From the NCBI GenBank assembly GCA_963724985.1, contig CAVRWV010000022.1:248001-312000 (forward strand): a stretch of DNA of 64,000 nt, given 5' to 3'. Source of the DNA: JAJPJE01 sp963724985. GTDB lineage: Bacteria; Acidobacteriota; Terriglobia; Terriglobales; Acidobacteriaceae. Below the pieces are notes generated by a model, which did no database searches, had not been told where the DNA came from, and saw only the letters and a list, made by a program, of their open reading frames with translations. Positions 45,479-53,499 of the stretch are shown piece after piece. How positions within the stretch are numbered: position 1 is the first letter of the stretch; each line of letters starts with the position of its first letter. Both the position numbers and the translations under genes were made by a program.

Positions 45479-46410
45479 AGTCGCGCAAACTCAAAGTCGA
45501 ACTCTCGAAGCTCGCAACCGAGCAACAGAATCCCAGCACGCTGAACCTCGACACCATGAGTGCCTTCGAGATCGCTCACGCCATCAACCGCGAAGACCAG
45601 AGCGTACCGAAAGCGGTTGAAAAGCAGTTGCCCCAAATCGCAAAAGCCATTGAGCTCGTTGCCGAGTCTCTCGGCAAAGGTGGTCGCCTGATTTACGCCG
45701 GGGCCGGAACCAGTGGCCGATTAGGCGCGCTCGATGCCTCCGAAATTCCTCCCACTTTCGGCATCAGCCCTAAATTGATTCAGCACGTCATCGCCGGTGG
45801 CGACAAAGCATTGCATTCGGCAGTCGAAAACGAGGAAGACTCGCTTAATCTTGGCAAAAAAGACATCGCCCGCCGCAAACCTGGCAAAAAAGATATTGTC
45901 ATCGGAATCGCCGCCAGTGGACGTACTCCCTACACGCTTGCCGCGCTGAAACATGCGAAGAAGAAGGGCGCAAAGACCATTGCTCTCGTTTGCAATCGGA
46001 ATTCTCCCCTGGAGAACTTGCCGCCGATCTGGCGATTGTGATCGATGTCGGCCCCGAAGTGCTCTCCGGATCGACGCGCATGAAAGCAGGCACCGCCCAG
46101 AAGCTCGTCCTCAATATGATCAGCACCGGTGCGATGGTGCGTCTCGGTCACGTCTACGGCAACTTGATGGTGAACGTTACACCGCGCAACCACAAACTAC
46201 GTGAGCGTGGCGTGACCATCCTTGAAAAGTCCGCTGGCGTAACCCACAAAGAAGCCGCAAAAGCTCTCAAGGCCGCCGGAGGAAAGAGTCCCCATAGCGC
46301 TGGTTATGTTGAAGACATCGTCCTCTAAGGACCAAGCCAGGAAGAGCCTTAACGCCGCAGATGGACAGGTGCGCAGGGCCATTGAGTTCATCACCGCTTC
46401 CCGCAGTTAG
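45475..46410 (+). pseudogene. murQ: N-acetylmuramic acid 6-phosphate etherase, two frameshifts
   Basis: GTG start at 45475 (GTGA overlap). SIS-domain etherase that splits MurNAc-6-P to GlcNAc-6-P and lactate. Conserved: TEQQNPSTLNLDTMSAFEI, LIYAGAGTSGRLGALDASEIPPTFG, GIAASGRTPYTLAAL, STRMKAGTAQKLVLNMIST. The first shift lies at about 46011 (CTGGAGAA; one G missing) and moves into LAADLAIVIDVGPEVLSG. The second, near 46283 in a GGAAAG run, moves the true end from 46328 to 46410 and restores VPIALVMLKTSSSKDQARKS to IEFITASRS, the normal MurQ C-terminus. Corrected length about 311, the family size. Base-call errors in homopolymers are the simplest reading. Confidence 0.88.
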
Positions 46411-46499
46411 ATTTTTTGGTTCATTGCACCTCGGTTTCGAATCTTGGTCTCGTTTTTCCGTACAATGAGAACTCAGCTCTTATAGGTGGTCTTGGTTGA

Positions 46500-47801
46500 A
46501 TGGATAAGTTTGTGATTCGCGGTGGCAGTCCACTGCTAGGAACCGTCCGCGTCAGCGGAGCGAAAAACGCGGCTCTACCCGCAATGGCTGCAGCTCTGCT
46601 GACCGAAGAACCGGTCATCCTCGAAAACATTCCGCAGGTTCGCGACATCGAAACCGAACGCAGGCTCTTGGTCGCCATGGGCGCCGAGGTCGAACTCGGA
46701 TATGGTCGCGCGCAACACCGCACCACCATCAACTGCCGCAGTCTGAATACCCCCGAAGCCTCTTACGAACTCGTAAAGACCATGCGCGCCTCCACGTTGG
46801 TGCTTGGCCCGCTCGTGGCAAAGTTCGGCCACGCCCGCGTTTCTCTTCCCGGTGGCTGCGCCATTGGCGCGCGTCCCATCGACCTCCACTTAAAGGGCCT
46901 CGAAAAACTCGGCGCGAAAATCACGCAGGAACATGGATACGTCGAGGCCCGAGCCGATCGCCTTAAAGGCGGCCACATCGTGTTCGACAAGATCACCGTA
47001 ACGGGAACGGAAGATCTGCTCATGGCTGCGGCGCTCGCCGACGGTGAAACTCTCATGGAGAACTGCGCGCGCGAGCCCGAGGTACAAGACCTCGCCGACC
47101 TCCTCGTCAAGATGGGCGCGAAGATCGAAGGCGCTGGTACTTCCACCATCAAAGTGAAGGGTGTGGCCAAGCTGCACGGAGCAAAGCACCGCATCATTCC
47201 TGACCGCATCGAAGCCGGAACCTTCATCATCGCGGGCGCAATCTCTGGAGGTGACCTGATGGTCACCAACTGCGATCCCAATCACCTCACTTCTCTGCTG
47301 AATAAGCTCGAAGAGGTCGGCGTGAAAGTCACTCGCAACGGCGAATCGGTGCGCGTGCTCAGCCTCGGTGGATTGAAAGCTTCCGACATTGTGACCGAGG
47401 AATATCCCGGCTTCCCCACCGATATGCAGGCGCAGTACATGGCTCTCGCCACGCAAGCCGAAGGCAGCTCCGTCGTCACCGAAAACATCTTCGAGAATCG
47501 CTTCATGCACGCGCAGGAACTCGTGCGCATGGGCGCCAACGTCAAGATTGAAGGCCGTCGTGCGATTGTGCGTGGCCGTACTCCTCTCAGCGGCGCTGCC
47601 GTCCTCGCCTCCGATTTACGGGCTTCCGCCTCTCTGGTTCTCGCTGCTCTCGTCGCCGAGGGCGAAACCATCATCGACCGCGTCTATCACATCGATCGTG
47701 GCTATGAACGCATCGAAGAAAAGCTGCGCGGCGTAGGAGCTGAAATCCGCCGCATCGGTGAGCTCCTTCCCCGAAAAGTACACGTTCCGGCTCATGCTTA
47801 A
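46500..47801 (+). CDS. murA: UDP-N-acetylglucosamine 1-carboxyvinyltransferase
   Basis: 433 residues. First committed step of peptidoglycan synthesis, adding enolpyruvate from PEP to UDP-GlcNAc. EPSP-synthase-like double domain. Start MDKFVIRGGSPLLGTVRVSGAKNA with the Lys-Asn pair at 22-23; the catalytic, fosfomycin-target Cys is Cys 120 in LPGGCAIGARPIDLH; later GTFIIAGAI and GFPTDMQAQ motifs are intact. AGGTGG lies about 10 bases before the ATG and a TACAAT box at 46461-46466 may be its -10. It follows murQ, so synthesis and recycling of MurNAc are side by side. Confidence 0.96.
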   Translation: MDKFVIRGGSPLLGTVRVSGAKNAALPAMAAALLTEEPVILENIPQVRDIETERRLLVAMGAEVELGYGRAQHRTTINCRSLNTPEASYELVKTMRASTLVLGPLVAKFGHARVSLPGGCAIGARPIDLHLKGLEKLGAKITQEHGYVEARADRLKGGHIVFDKITVTGTEDLLMAAALADGETLMENCAREPEVQDLADLLVKMGAKIEGAGTSTIKVKGVAKLHGAKHRIIPDRIEAGTFIIAGAISGGDLMVTNCDPNHLTSLLNKLEEVGVKVTRNGESVRVLSLGGLKASDIVTEEYPGFPTDMQAQYMALATQAEGSSVVTENIFENRFMHAQELVRMGANVKIEGRRAIVRGRTPLSGAAVLASDLRASASLVLAALVAEGETIIDRVYHIDRGYERIEEKLRGVGAEIRRIGELLPRKVHVPAHA

Positions 47802-47898
47802 CGGCGGCGGTGACCCCTGTCACTGACATAAGTTCCTTCCAGAGATAACTTCATCGTGGATGAAAAGACGTTTCGTTTGTCTCTCACGAGGAGGCATT

Positions 47899-48015
47899 AT
47901 GAAGACGACCGTCCGGCCAGTTCACGACCCGAGCTTCTGGGCTCCCTTTGCACTCGTTCTTTTCGGGGTAATGAGCATTCTGCTCATCGTCCTGCTTTTA
48001 TCTACCGTGCGCTAA
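47899..48015 (+). CDS. 38-residue single-helix membrane protein
   Basis: ATG 47899, TAA 48013-48015. A strong ribosome site (GAGGAGG, about 5 bases before the ATG) supports translation. The peptide starts MKTTVRPVHDPSFWAPFA and continues with a hydrophobic helix of about 20 residues (FALVLFGVMSILLIVLLL), ending STVR: a short polar N-terminus and one membrane span. No family is recognised. It lies 97 bases downstream of murA and may be its own unit. Confidence 0.6.
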   Translation: MKTTVRPVHDPSFWAPFALVLFGVMSILLIVLLLSTVR

Positions 48016-48291
48016 GAGTGCCTGCCGCGGGTAGAGATTCGTGCAAGGATACGCAGAGGCTTCGCTGTGTCCTGCAACTCAGCCAGGAACCGCGCGAGTT
48101 CCTCCTTGAAGTTTTGAGAGTCTTTGTGCGAAAGTTATCGCGACAAAAATATCCAGTACTTATTCTTATGATTTCACGCGGATGCTCCGCCGCGAGGAGT
48201 GAATCCTGCGCGTTTTCGCCAGTGCGCTGATAGCGAAACCTCGCGGGAAGCTCGCCTGCACAGCTGGCAGGGGAAAGAGGCAGGTCAATAT

Positions 48292-48843
48292 ATGAACAGA
48301 ACTGAAATTATCCGAGGCACCCGCGGTCCTATTTCGAACCGGATTGGCTTGTCGATTTTACTTCTCGCGCTGACCTGTTCGGCGCTGACCTCCTTCGCCG
48401 TCGCACAAGCAGCAGAGAAGCAGTCCGGTGCCGCCGTCTGCACACTCGACGATGGCAAACAGATCAGCGCTCGCTACACACCAGTGCCCGCCACCCGCGC
48501 GGGGTTACCGCAAGATAAAGTCTGGGCCCCCGGAGGTTCCGCGCTCACGCTGTTCACTGAAAGCACTCTGATGCTTGGCAACACACCAATCAGCGTCGGC
48601 GCATATACGATGTACCTGGTTCCCGGCAAAAAAGACTGGACTCTGATCGTCAGCAAAAACGTGAACGTGGATCAGGCCTACGACCAGCAGCAGGATCTGG
48701 CACGCGCGACCATGTCGGTCGGCACATTGGGTGGTCAGGTGCCCGAACTGCGAGTCACATTCGGGCACACCGGTCCCAAGAAATGCGAATTGAACGTCGA
48801 CTTCGGGAAGACCAAAGCCTGGGTTGAGTTCAGCGCTATTTAG
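48292..48843 (+). CDS. DUF2911 exported protein
   Basis: 183 residues from ATG 48292, chosen for the signal peptide (IGLSILLLALTCSALTSFAVAQA) and AGG upstream. The mature part fits DUF2911: ICTLDDGKQISARY-like start, GLPQDKVWAPGGSALTLFTESTLMLGNTPISVGAYTMYLVPGKKDWTLIVSKN, then a DLARATM segment and a beta-rich end. Extracytoplasmic, function unknown. Its last 8 bases overlap the 3' end of the convergent YdjC-family gene. Confidence 0.85.
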   Translation: MNRTEIIRGTRGPISNRIGLSILLLALTCSALTSFAVAQAAEKQSGAAVCTLDDGKQISARYTPVPATRAGLPQDKVWAPGGSALTLFTESTLMLGNTPISVGAYTMYLVPGKKDWTLIVSKNVNVDQAYDQQQDLARATMSVGTLGGQVPELRVTFGHTGPKKCELNVDFGKTKAWVEFSAI

Positions 48844-49816
48844 CCGCTACTTCGGCCGGCATCGCCTTCGACAGATCTTTCCAGGTCACCAGGATGAATC
48901 CCTGGTCCTTCAGGAATTTCTGGAACTCCGGATTGCTCACCAGATCGAGATCATTCTGACGCCACTGCGCTCCCCAATCCGCGTGATCTGACGTCGCACC
49001 CTGAATCTCTGCATCATTGTGCGCGAGATGCACAATCAACTCATAGGTTCCCGGCGGCAACGGAGCCAACATTTTCTTGTAAGCATCCAGCCATTGCGAT
49101 TGCGGAACGCCGGGCATCATCTGCAGAATGCGATCCACCAGCACCGAGCCCTGCGTGATCTTCGCAGTGTTGAAGTTTCCGTCAATCCCAACCGGAGTTG
49201 CGCTTCCCGCTTCAACGCCTTTTCCTGTCTTCGGCTCGAGCAACACCGGAAGCTTGTAGTGATTGCCCAACCCCACATAGACCGCAAGCAGATCCTGCGT
49301 ACTTGCGATCGTGCCCATGTGCGGATCGAGATGCGTAAGCCGAATTCCTGCTGCCTGCGCCTTATCGATCTGCGCGCGTGCCTCGGTCTCGACGTCGTTC
49401 ATCTTGGCATGCGTGTCGACAAATTCGGTCAGCAGCGGCAGATATCCGACATCGTCGAGCAGACTCGAACCCATCGGTTGCCCGGAAACGGGCCGCCACC
49501 GATACGTGGTCCAGTCGGCATTGAGCGTGATATGTATGCCAAGGTCTGCCTGCGGATGCGCCTTCGCCCACTCGGCAACTTCCGGGAACCACGGGCATGG
49601 CACCATGATGCTGGCCGAGTTCACCCAGCCCTTCTCCAGCGCTTCTTCGATTGCACTGTTGACGGTGTGCATCATGCCGAAATCGTCGGCATGAATCACC
49701 AGCAGGCGCGAATTCGCAGGATATCCAAGACGTTCAGCTACCGTTTTAGTCGATTGCGCGATAAGAGCAGAAGTCAGGAAAAGTACGGCGAGCAGGATCG
49801 AAGTGAAACGTTTCAA
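48836..49816 (-). CDS. Exported YdjC/ChbG-family polysaccharide deacetylase
   Basis: 326 residues with a signal peptide (FTSILLAVLFLTSALIAQS). Core motifs of the ChbG/YdjC family: RLLVIHADDFGMMHTVNSAIEEAL (metal-binding Asp pair), ADLGIHITLNADW (His), IRLTHLDPHMGTIAS (His pair), and YELIVHLAHNDAEI near the end. Unlike the YdjC/HpnK-like gene at 34.9 kb this one is secreted, so it likely removes acetyl groups from a sugar in the periplasm or outside. Two YdjC homologues in one window are notable, but they are not close copies. Confidence 0.88.
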   Translation of the reverse strand: MKRFTSILLAVLFLTSALIAQSTKTVAERLGYPANSRLLVIHADDFGMMHTVNSAIEEALEKGWVNSASIMVPCPWFPEVAEWAKAHPQADLGIHITLNADWTTYRWRPVSGQPMGSSLLDDVGYLPLLTEFVDTHAKMNDVETEARAQIDKAQAAGIRLTHLDPHMGTIASTQDLLAVYVGLGNHYKLPVLLEPKTGKGVEAGSATPVGIDGNFNTAKITQGSVLVDRILQMMPGVPQSQWLDAYKKMLAPLPPGTYELIVHLAHNDAEIQGATSDHADWGAQWRQNDLDLVSNPEFQKFLKDQGFILVTWKDLSKAMPAEVAAK

Positions 49817-49886
49817 TGCTGGCCTCCAGCCACAATAATGGCGAGAGAAGCATCTCAGGTTTCAGTGCTAGAATGCAAATCGGTGG

Positions 49887-49917
49887 CCCATTCAAGCCTG
49901 CTGTTGGCTTGAGTGGG
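49887..49917. repeat. Palindromic repeat element, copy 1
   Basis: CCCATTCAAGCC (49887-49898), 7-base loop, GGCTTGAGTGGG (49906-49917); one G-T wobble in the stem. The same sequence recurs at 57751 and 57779, so it is an interspersed repeat and not just a local terminator. It lies between two leftward genes. Confidence 0.8.
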
Positions 49918-49994
49918 GCTGTTTCTCGGAGTTTGGGACGCTTCCGGCGGTGTAGCAAACGGGCCCCACGTTCGCGAGCTAAGGGGGTAGAGCG

Positions 49995-50543
49995 TCATCG
50001 CTGGCTCGCTTCGCCTGCCGCCACCTTCCGATTGAATTCCGCGGACTTGTTCCGCGGCACGCTCAGCGAATTCCAACTCGCGCTCTGCAGTTGCTTCGCG
50101 AGAAATACAATCTGCCCGACGTGATACGAATAGTGCGCCACCTGGCGGTTGATCGCCTGCATCACCGAATGCGGTTCGCCCCGAATGGTCACTCGCCGGT
50201 CCAGGTCAGCATCCGTCAGTGGAGTCAGCGCGGAAAACAGGCACTCCCAGCCTTCCTCCCAGCACTTCATCAACGTCTCGCGAGATACAGCCGGTTCGAC
50301 AAACTCGCAGTCACGATTGCGATCCGGCTTCTCACCGTCGCTGGTAAGGAAGTCCGTCCAGCGCGAACGCATATTACCTGCGATGTGTTTCACTGTTATC
50401 GCGACAGAATTCATCTCCGGATCGAGCGCAGCGAAAAGCTGCTCGTCCGTGAGTTGCGCCATGGCGCTTTCGCCCAGCTTTTTGTAATAGCGGAAAAGCG
50501 CGACGGAATCCTCAATGTAGGAGGTACTGAACTGGTGGGCCAT
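49995..50543 (-). CDS. DUF1572 / DinB-superfamily protein
   Basis: 182 residues, ATG 50543. Four-helix DinB-like protein: YIEDSVALFRYYKKLGESAMAQL, ITVKHIAGNMRSRWTDFL (first His), and QVAHYSYHVGQIVFLAK (two further His), which together make the three-His metal site of the superfamily. Cytosolic. Family members include thiol-dependent transferases such as bacillithiol S-transferases; given bshA in this window that role is possible, but DUF1572 itself has no assigned function. Confidence 0.88.
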   Translation of the reverse strand: MAHQFSTSYIEDSVALFRYYKKLGESAMAQLTDEQLFAALDPEMNSVAITVKHIAGNMRSRWTDFLTSDGEKPDRNRDCEFVEPAVSRETLMKCWEEGWECLFSALTPLTDADLDRRVTIRGEPHSVMQAINRQVAHYSYHVGQIVFLAKQLQSASWNSLSVPRNKSAEFNRKVAAGEASQR

Positions 50544-50574
50544 CCAGAAATTCTACAGCTGATCGAACCGTTGC

Positions 50575-50841
50575 TTAGGCCGATTCAGCCAAATTCTCGG
50601 ACGCCACGGCAGCTGGAACCGGACCTTCACACTCGTCGACTGTCGGCTCCCCGGCCCCACTCTCTTCTCCCAGTTTGCCGCCTGCAGTGATCCGGGCCGC
50701 ACGGGAAAGCGGTGCCGTCAACTTAGCCAACGGGCCTGTCATGCCTGAGTATTCGCCTGAAATGAGGGAGCCCGCAGCGAGAGTGAATCGAAGAGCGTCC
50801 TGCTGGTCTTCGAAATAGAGAACGACTTTCTTGAGCGCCAT
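50575..50841 (-). CDS. Conserved small hypothetical protein
   Basis: 88 residues, ATG 50841 preceded by GAGGAG nine bases upstream, which supports expression. N-terminus MALKKVVLYFEDQQDALRFTLAAGSLI reads as a compact alpha/beta segment; the rest is Ala, Gly and Glu rich and probably flexible. No named domain. It is on the same strand as the DUF1572 gene, 31 bases away, so they may be co-transcribed. Confidence 0.6.
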   Translation of the reverse strand: MALKKVVLYFEDQQDALRFTLAAGSLISGEYSGMTGPLAKLTAPLSRAARITAGGKLGEESGAGEPTVDECEGPVPAAVASENLAESA

Positions 50842-51229
50842 AACTGCGACTCCTCAGATATCTTCTTTTCGTTCACCGGATACCGGTGTCGTGCCCGAAC
50901 AATGAGTTTGTTTAAATGCGTTCGTGCTTTGAAGCGGCGCAGGAAAACTATAGCCCGATTCGAGCCGCTAACCGGACGCGATGTGGTTCAGCGGAACACA
51001 AATGGTTAATGGAAAGCAGCACTCAAAAGCATCGCCCCTCACCACCTGGGTCAGGATGAGATTTTCTGCCCACGAAATCGCCCCGGACCGGGTCGATTCG
51101 TGACGCCAGTTTGAGTGGCGCTCGCTCGCCTTTCGTCCCAAGCCGCGTCCATGTTCTGGCAGAGTTATCTAGGATTCTCGTCTGCTTTCACCCACAGTTC
51201 TGTTAACGTTCCAACTCCTGGAGGGAGCA
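50842..51229. other. Divergent intergenic region
   Basis: 388 bases between the leftward 88-residue protein and the rightward M13 peptidase. No coding stretch, hairpin or RNA gene that I can support; it should contain both promoters. GGAGGGAG directly before 51230 is the peptidase ribosome site. Confidence 0.4.
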
Positions 51230-53308
51230 ATGCGCGCATCAAAGTTCTTCTTCGCGGGTCTCGTTTTCAGTTGTTGTTTTGCATTCGCCCAGAGTTCTAC
51301 TGGCGTTACACCCTCGCTTACGCACTTCGATCCGTCACTGATAGATCGTTCACTTGATCCTTGCGACAACTTCTACAAATTCGTCTGTTCAAAGTGGATC
51401 GCCGCCAACCCGGTTCCCTCCGACCAGGCGACCTGGGAAACCGATTCGAATCTGGAGTTATGGAACGAGTCCATCCTGCGCGACGCCATGATCGAGGCTT
51501 CCAACCCAGCCAACCAGCGCGACGCTGTCCATCAAAAGGTTGGCGACTACTGGGCCGCTTGCATGGACGAGAGCGGGATCGAGAAGAATGGTCTGAAGCC
51601 TCTCCAACCCATCTTCGATCGCATCGCCTCGATGAACGACAAGAAGCAACTGGCTGAAGTCGTCGCCATGCTGCATAAGAGCGTTCCCGCTGCGTGGGCA
51701 GGCGCGGACAACCAGACCAACGCCGCACTTCTCGGATTCGGGTCCCAACAGGACTTCAACGACTCCTCGCTCGTCATCGCCGGTATCGATCAGGGCGGCC
51801 TTGGGATGCCCAGTCGTGACTACTATCTCTCCGACAATCCGAAGTTAACCGCCGTGCGCGAGAAATATATCCAGCACGTGAAGCGCATGTTTACCCTCGC
51901 TGGCGATACTCCCGAGCAGGCAGCGGCCGACGCAAATACCGTCCTGAAAATCGAAACCGCGCTCGCCAAAGTTCAAATGGACAACGTGAGCCGGCGCGAC
52001 CCGCAGAAACTCAACAACGTCATGACCCTGGCGCAGGTGCAGGCCCTCACCCCGGCGTTCGATTGGCAGCGATATCTCGTCCTGGTCGGCAGTCCGACTC
52101 CGAATCATTACGTCGTCTCATCGCCTGACTTCTTCCGCGGCGCTCAGCAGGTTCTCGTCACAGAGCCTCTCTCTAATTGGAAAGTCTATCTGCGCTGGTG
52201 GACGCTGCACGGTCATGCTCGCTACCTCAGCAGCGCTTTTGAAGAGGAGAATTTCGACTTCTACGGCCGCACCATTACCGGATCCGAAAAACAGTTACCC
52301 CGCTGGCGTCGCTGCGTCGCCTTCGCAGATCGCGATCTCGGAGAAGCCCTCGGCCAGGCCTATGTTGAAAAAGCATTTCCGCCTGATAGCAAGAAGCGCG
52401 TGGAAGAGATGGTCGCCGCCATTCAGAAATCCCTGGGCGATGACATCAACGGCCTGGACTGGATGAGCCCGGAAACCAAGAAGCAGGCGCTAGTGAAACT
52501 CACCGCAATGGAGCCCAAGATCGGCTACCCGAAAACCTGGCGAGACTATTCCAGCGTAACCATCACGCGCACCAGCCTCGTCGACAACGTCCATCAAGCC
52601 ACGGCGTTCGAGTCCAAGAGGCAATTGAACAAGATCGGTAAGCCTGTCGATCGGCTCGAATGGACTATGACTCCTCCAACCGTCAACGCCTACAACGATG
52701 GTCAGTTGAACACCATCAACTTCCCTGCCGGAATCCTGCAGCCACCCGCATTCGAATCCTCGATGAACGATGACGTGAATTATGGCGCGATTGGCATGGT
52801 CATCGGGCACGAGATCACGCACGGCTTCGACGACGAGGGTCGCCAGTTCGACGCCAAGGGTAATCTCAAAGACTGGTGGACCACTCAGGACGCCTCCAGA
52901 TATGAAGAGCGGGGCAAGTGCGTTGCTGACGAATACACGGAGGAAGTTCCAGGCCTTGGCGTGAAGACCAACGGCAAAATGACGCAGGGCGAAGATACCG
53001 CCGACAACGGTGGCCTCCGCATTGCGATGATGGCTCTGGAGGATACCTACAAAAAAGCCGGCAAGTCGATCGACGAAAAGGGTCCAGACGGGTGGACGCC
53101 GCGCCAGCGCTTCTTCCTTGCACACGCATTTTCGTGGTGTGGAACCTGGCGGCCTGACTTCGCGCGTATGGTGATCACGACAAATCCGCATTCTCTGCCC
53201 GAATTTCGGGTGAACAATGTGGAAGCAAACTTCCCGGAATTTCAGCAGGCATTTGGCTGCAAAGCCGGACAGCCAATGGTGCGGCTGAAAGCTTGCCGTG
53301 TCTGGTAG
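51230..53308 (+). CDS. M13-family (neprilysin/PepO-like) zinc metallopeptidase
   Basis: 692 residues with a signal peptide (FFFAGLVFSCCFAFAQS) and an excellent ribosome site. N-terminal M13 domain begins DPCDNFYKFVCSKWIAANPVPSD; the catalytic C-terminal domain has VIGHEITHGFDDEGRQFD (HExxH at about 527-531), the third zinc ligand Glu in GEDTADNGGLRIA (about 588), the substrate-binding NAYNDGQLNTINFPAGILQPP, and the typical end FGCKAGQPMV to CRVW. An exported peptidase cleaving small peptides; Acidobacteria carry many. Transcribed alone. Confidence 0.95.
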   Translation: MRASKFFFAGLVFSCCFAFAQSSTGVTPSLTHFDPSLIDRSLDPCDNFYKFVCSKWIAANPVPSDQATWETDSNLELWNESILRDAMIEASNPANQRDAVHQKVGDYWAACMDESGIEKNGLKPLQPIFDRIASMNDKKQLAEVVAMLHKSVPAAWAGADNQTNAALLGFGSQQDFNDSSLVIAGIDQGGLGMPSRDYYLSDNPKLTAVREKYIQHVKRMFTLAGDTPEQAAADANTVLKIETALAKVQMDNVSRRDPQKLNNVMTLAQVQALTPAFDWQRYLVLVGSPTPNHYVVSSPDFFRGAQQVLVTEPLSNWKVYLRWWTLHGHARYLSSAFEEENFDFYGRTITGSEKQLPRWRRCVAFADRDLGEALGQAYVEKAFPPDSKKRVEEMVAAIQKSLGDDINGLDWMSPETKKQALVKLTAMEPKIGYPKTWRDYSSVTITRTSLVDNVHQATAFESKRQLNKIGKPVDRLEWTMTPPTVNAYNDGQLNTINFPAGILQPPAFESSMNDDVNYGAIGMVIGHEITHGFDDEGRQFDAKGNLKDWWTTQDASRYEERGKCVADEYTEEVPGLGVKTNGKMTQGEDTADNGGLRIAMMALEDTYKKAGKSIDEKGPDGWTPRQRFFLAHAFSWCGTWRPDFARMVITTNPHSLPEFRVNNVEANFPEFQQAFGCKAGQPMVRLKACRVW

Positions 53309-53337
53309 GGGTGGCGTGCAGGATCTGGTAAGTAGTG

Positions 53338-53420
53338 GCGCGGGCGCCCTCGCCCGCGCGTAGGACAGGCAATCCTTCCTGTCGTCCGTACACTCATGGG
53401 GCAGCCGACCTCGGCTGCCC
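53338..53420. repeat. Cluster of three intergenic hairpins
   Basis: Three hairpins follow the M13 peptidase: GCGCGGGCG with CGCCCGCGC (53338-53359), GACAGG with CCTGTC (53364-53383), and GGGCAGCCGA with TCGGCTGCCC (53399-53420). None has a T run. Likely repeat-family elements in the space between convergent genes. Confidence 0.6.
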
Positions 53421-53452
53421 TTGCGGACGAGTCGAGAGACCTAGCGTTACAC

Positions 53453-53484
53453 AAAAAAAGAGCAGCCATCTCTGGCTGCTCTTT
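53453..53484 (-). terminator. Rho-independent terminator after pnp
   Basis: Read leftward: GAGCAGCCA, loop GAGA, TGGCTGCTC (53481-53460), extended by AAA/TTT pairs and followed by seven T residues (the A run at 53453-53459). Lies 16 bases past the pnp stop. Confidence 0.92.
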
Positions 53485-53499
53485 CACTTGCTTTAGGCT

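Noticed and set aside
47856..48230. 124-codon frame overlapping the 38-residue membrane protein
   Set aside because: No ribosome site, no domain, and it conflicts with the strongly supported small frame.
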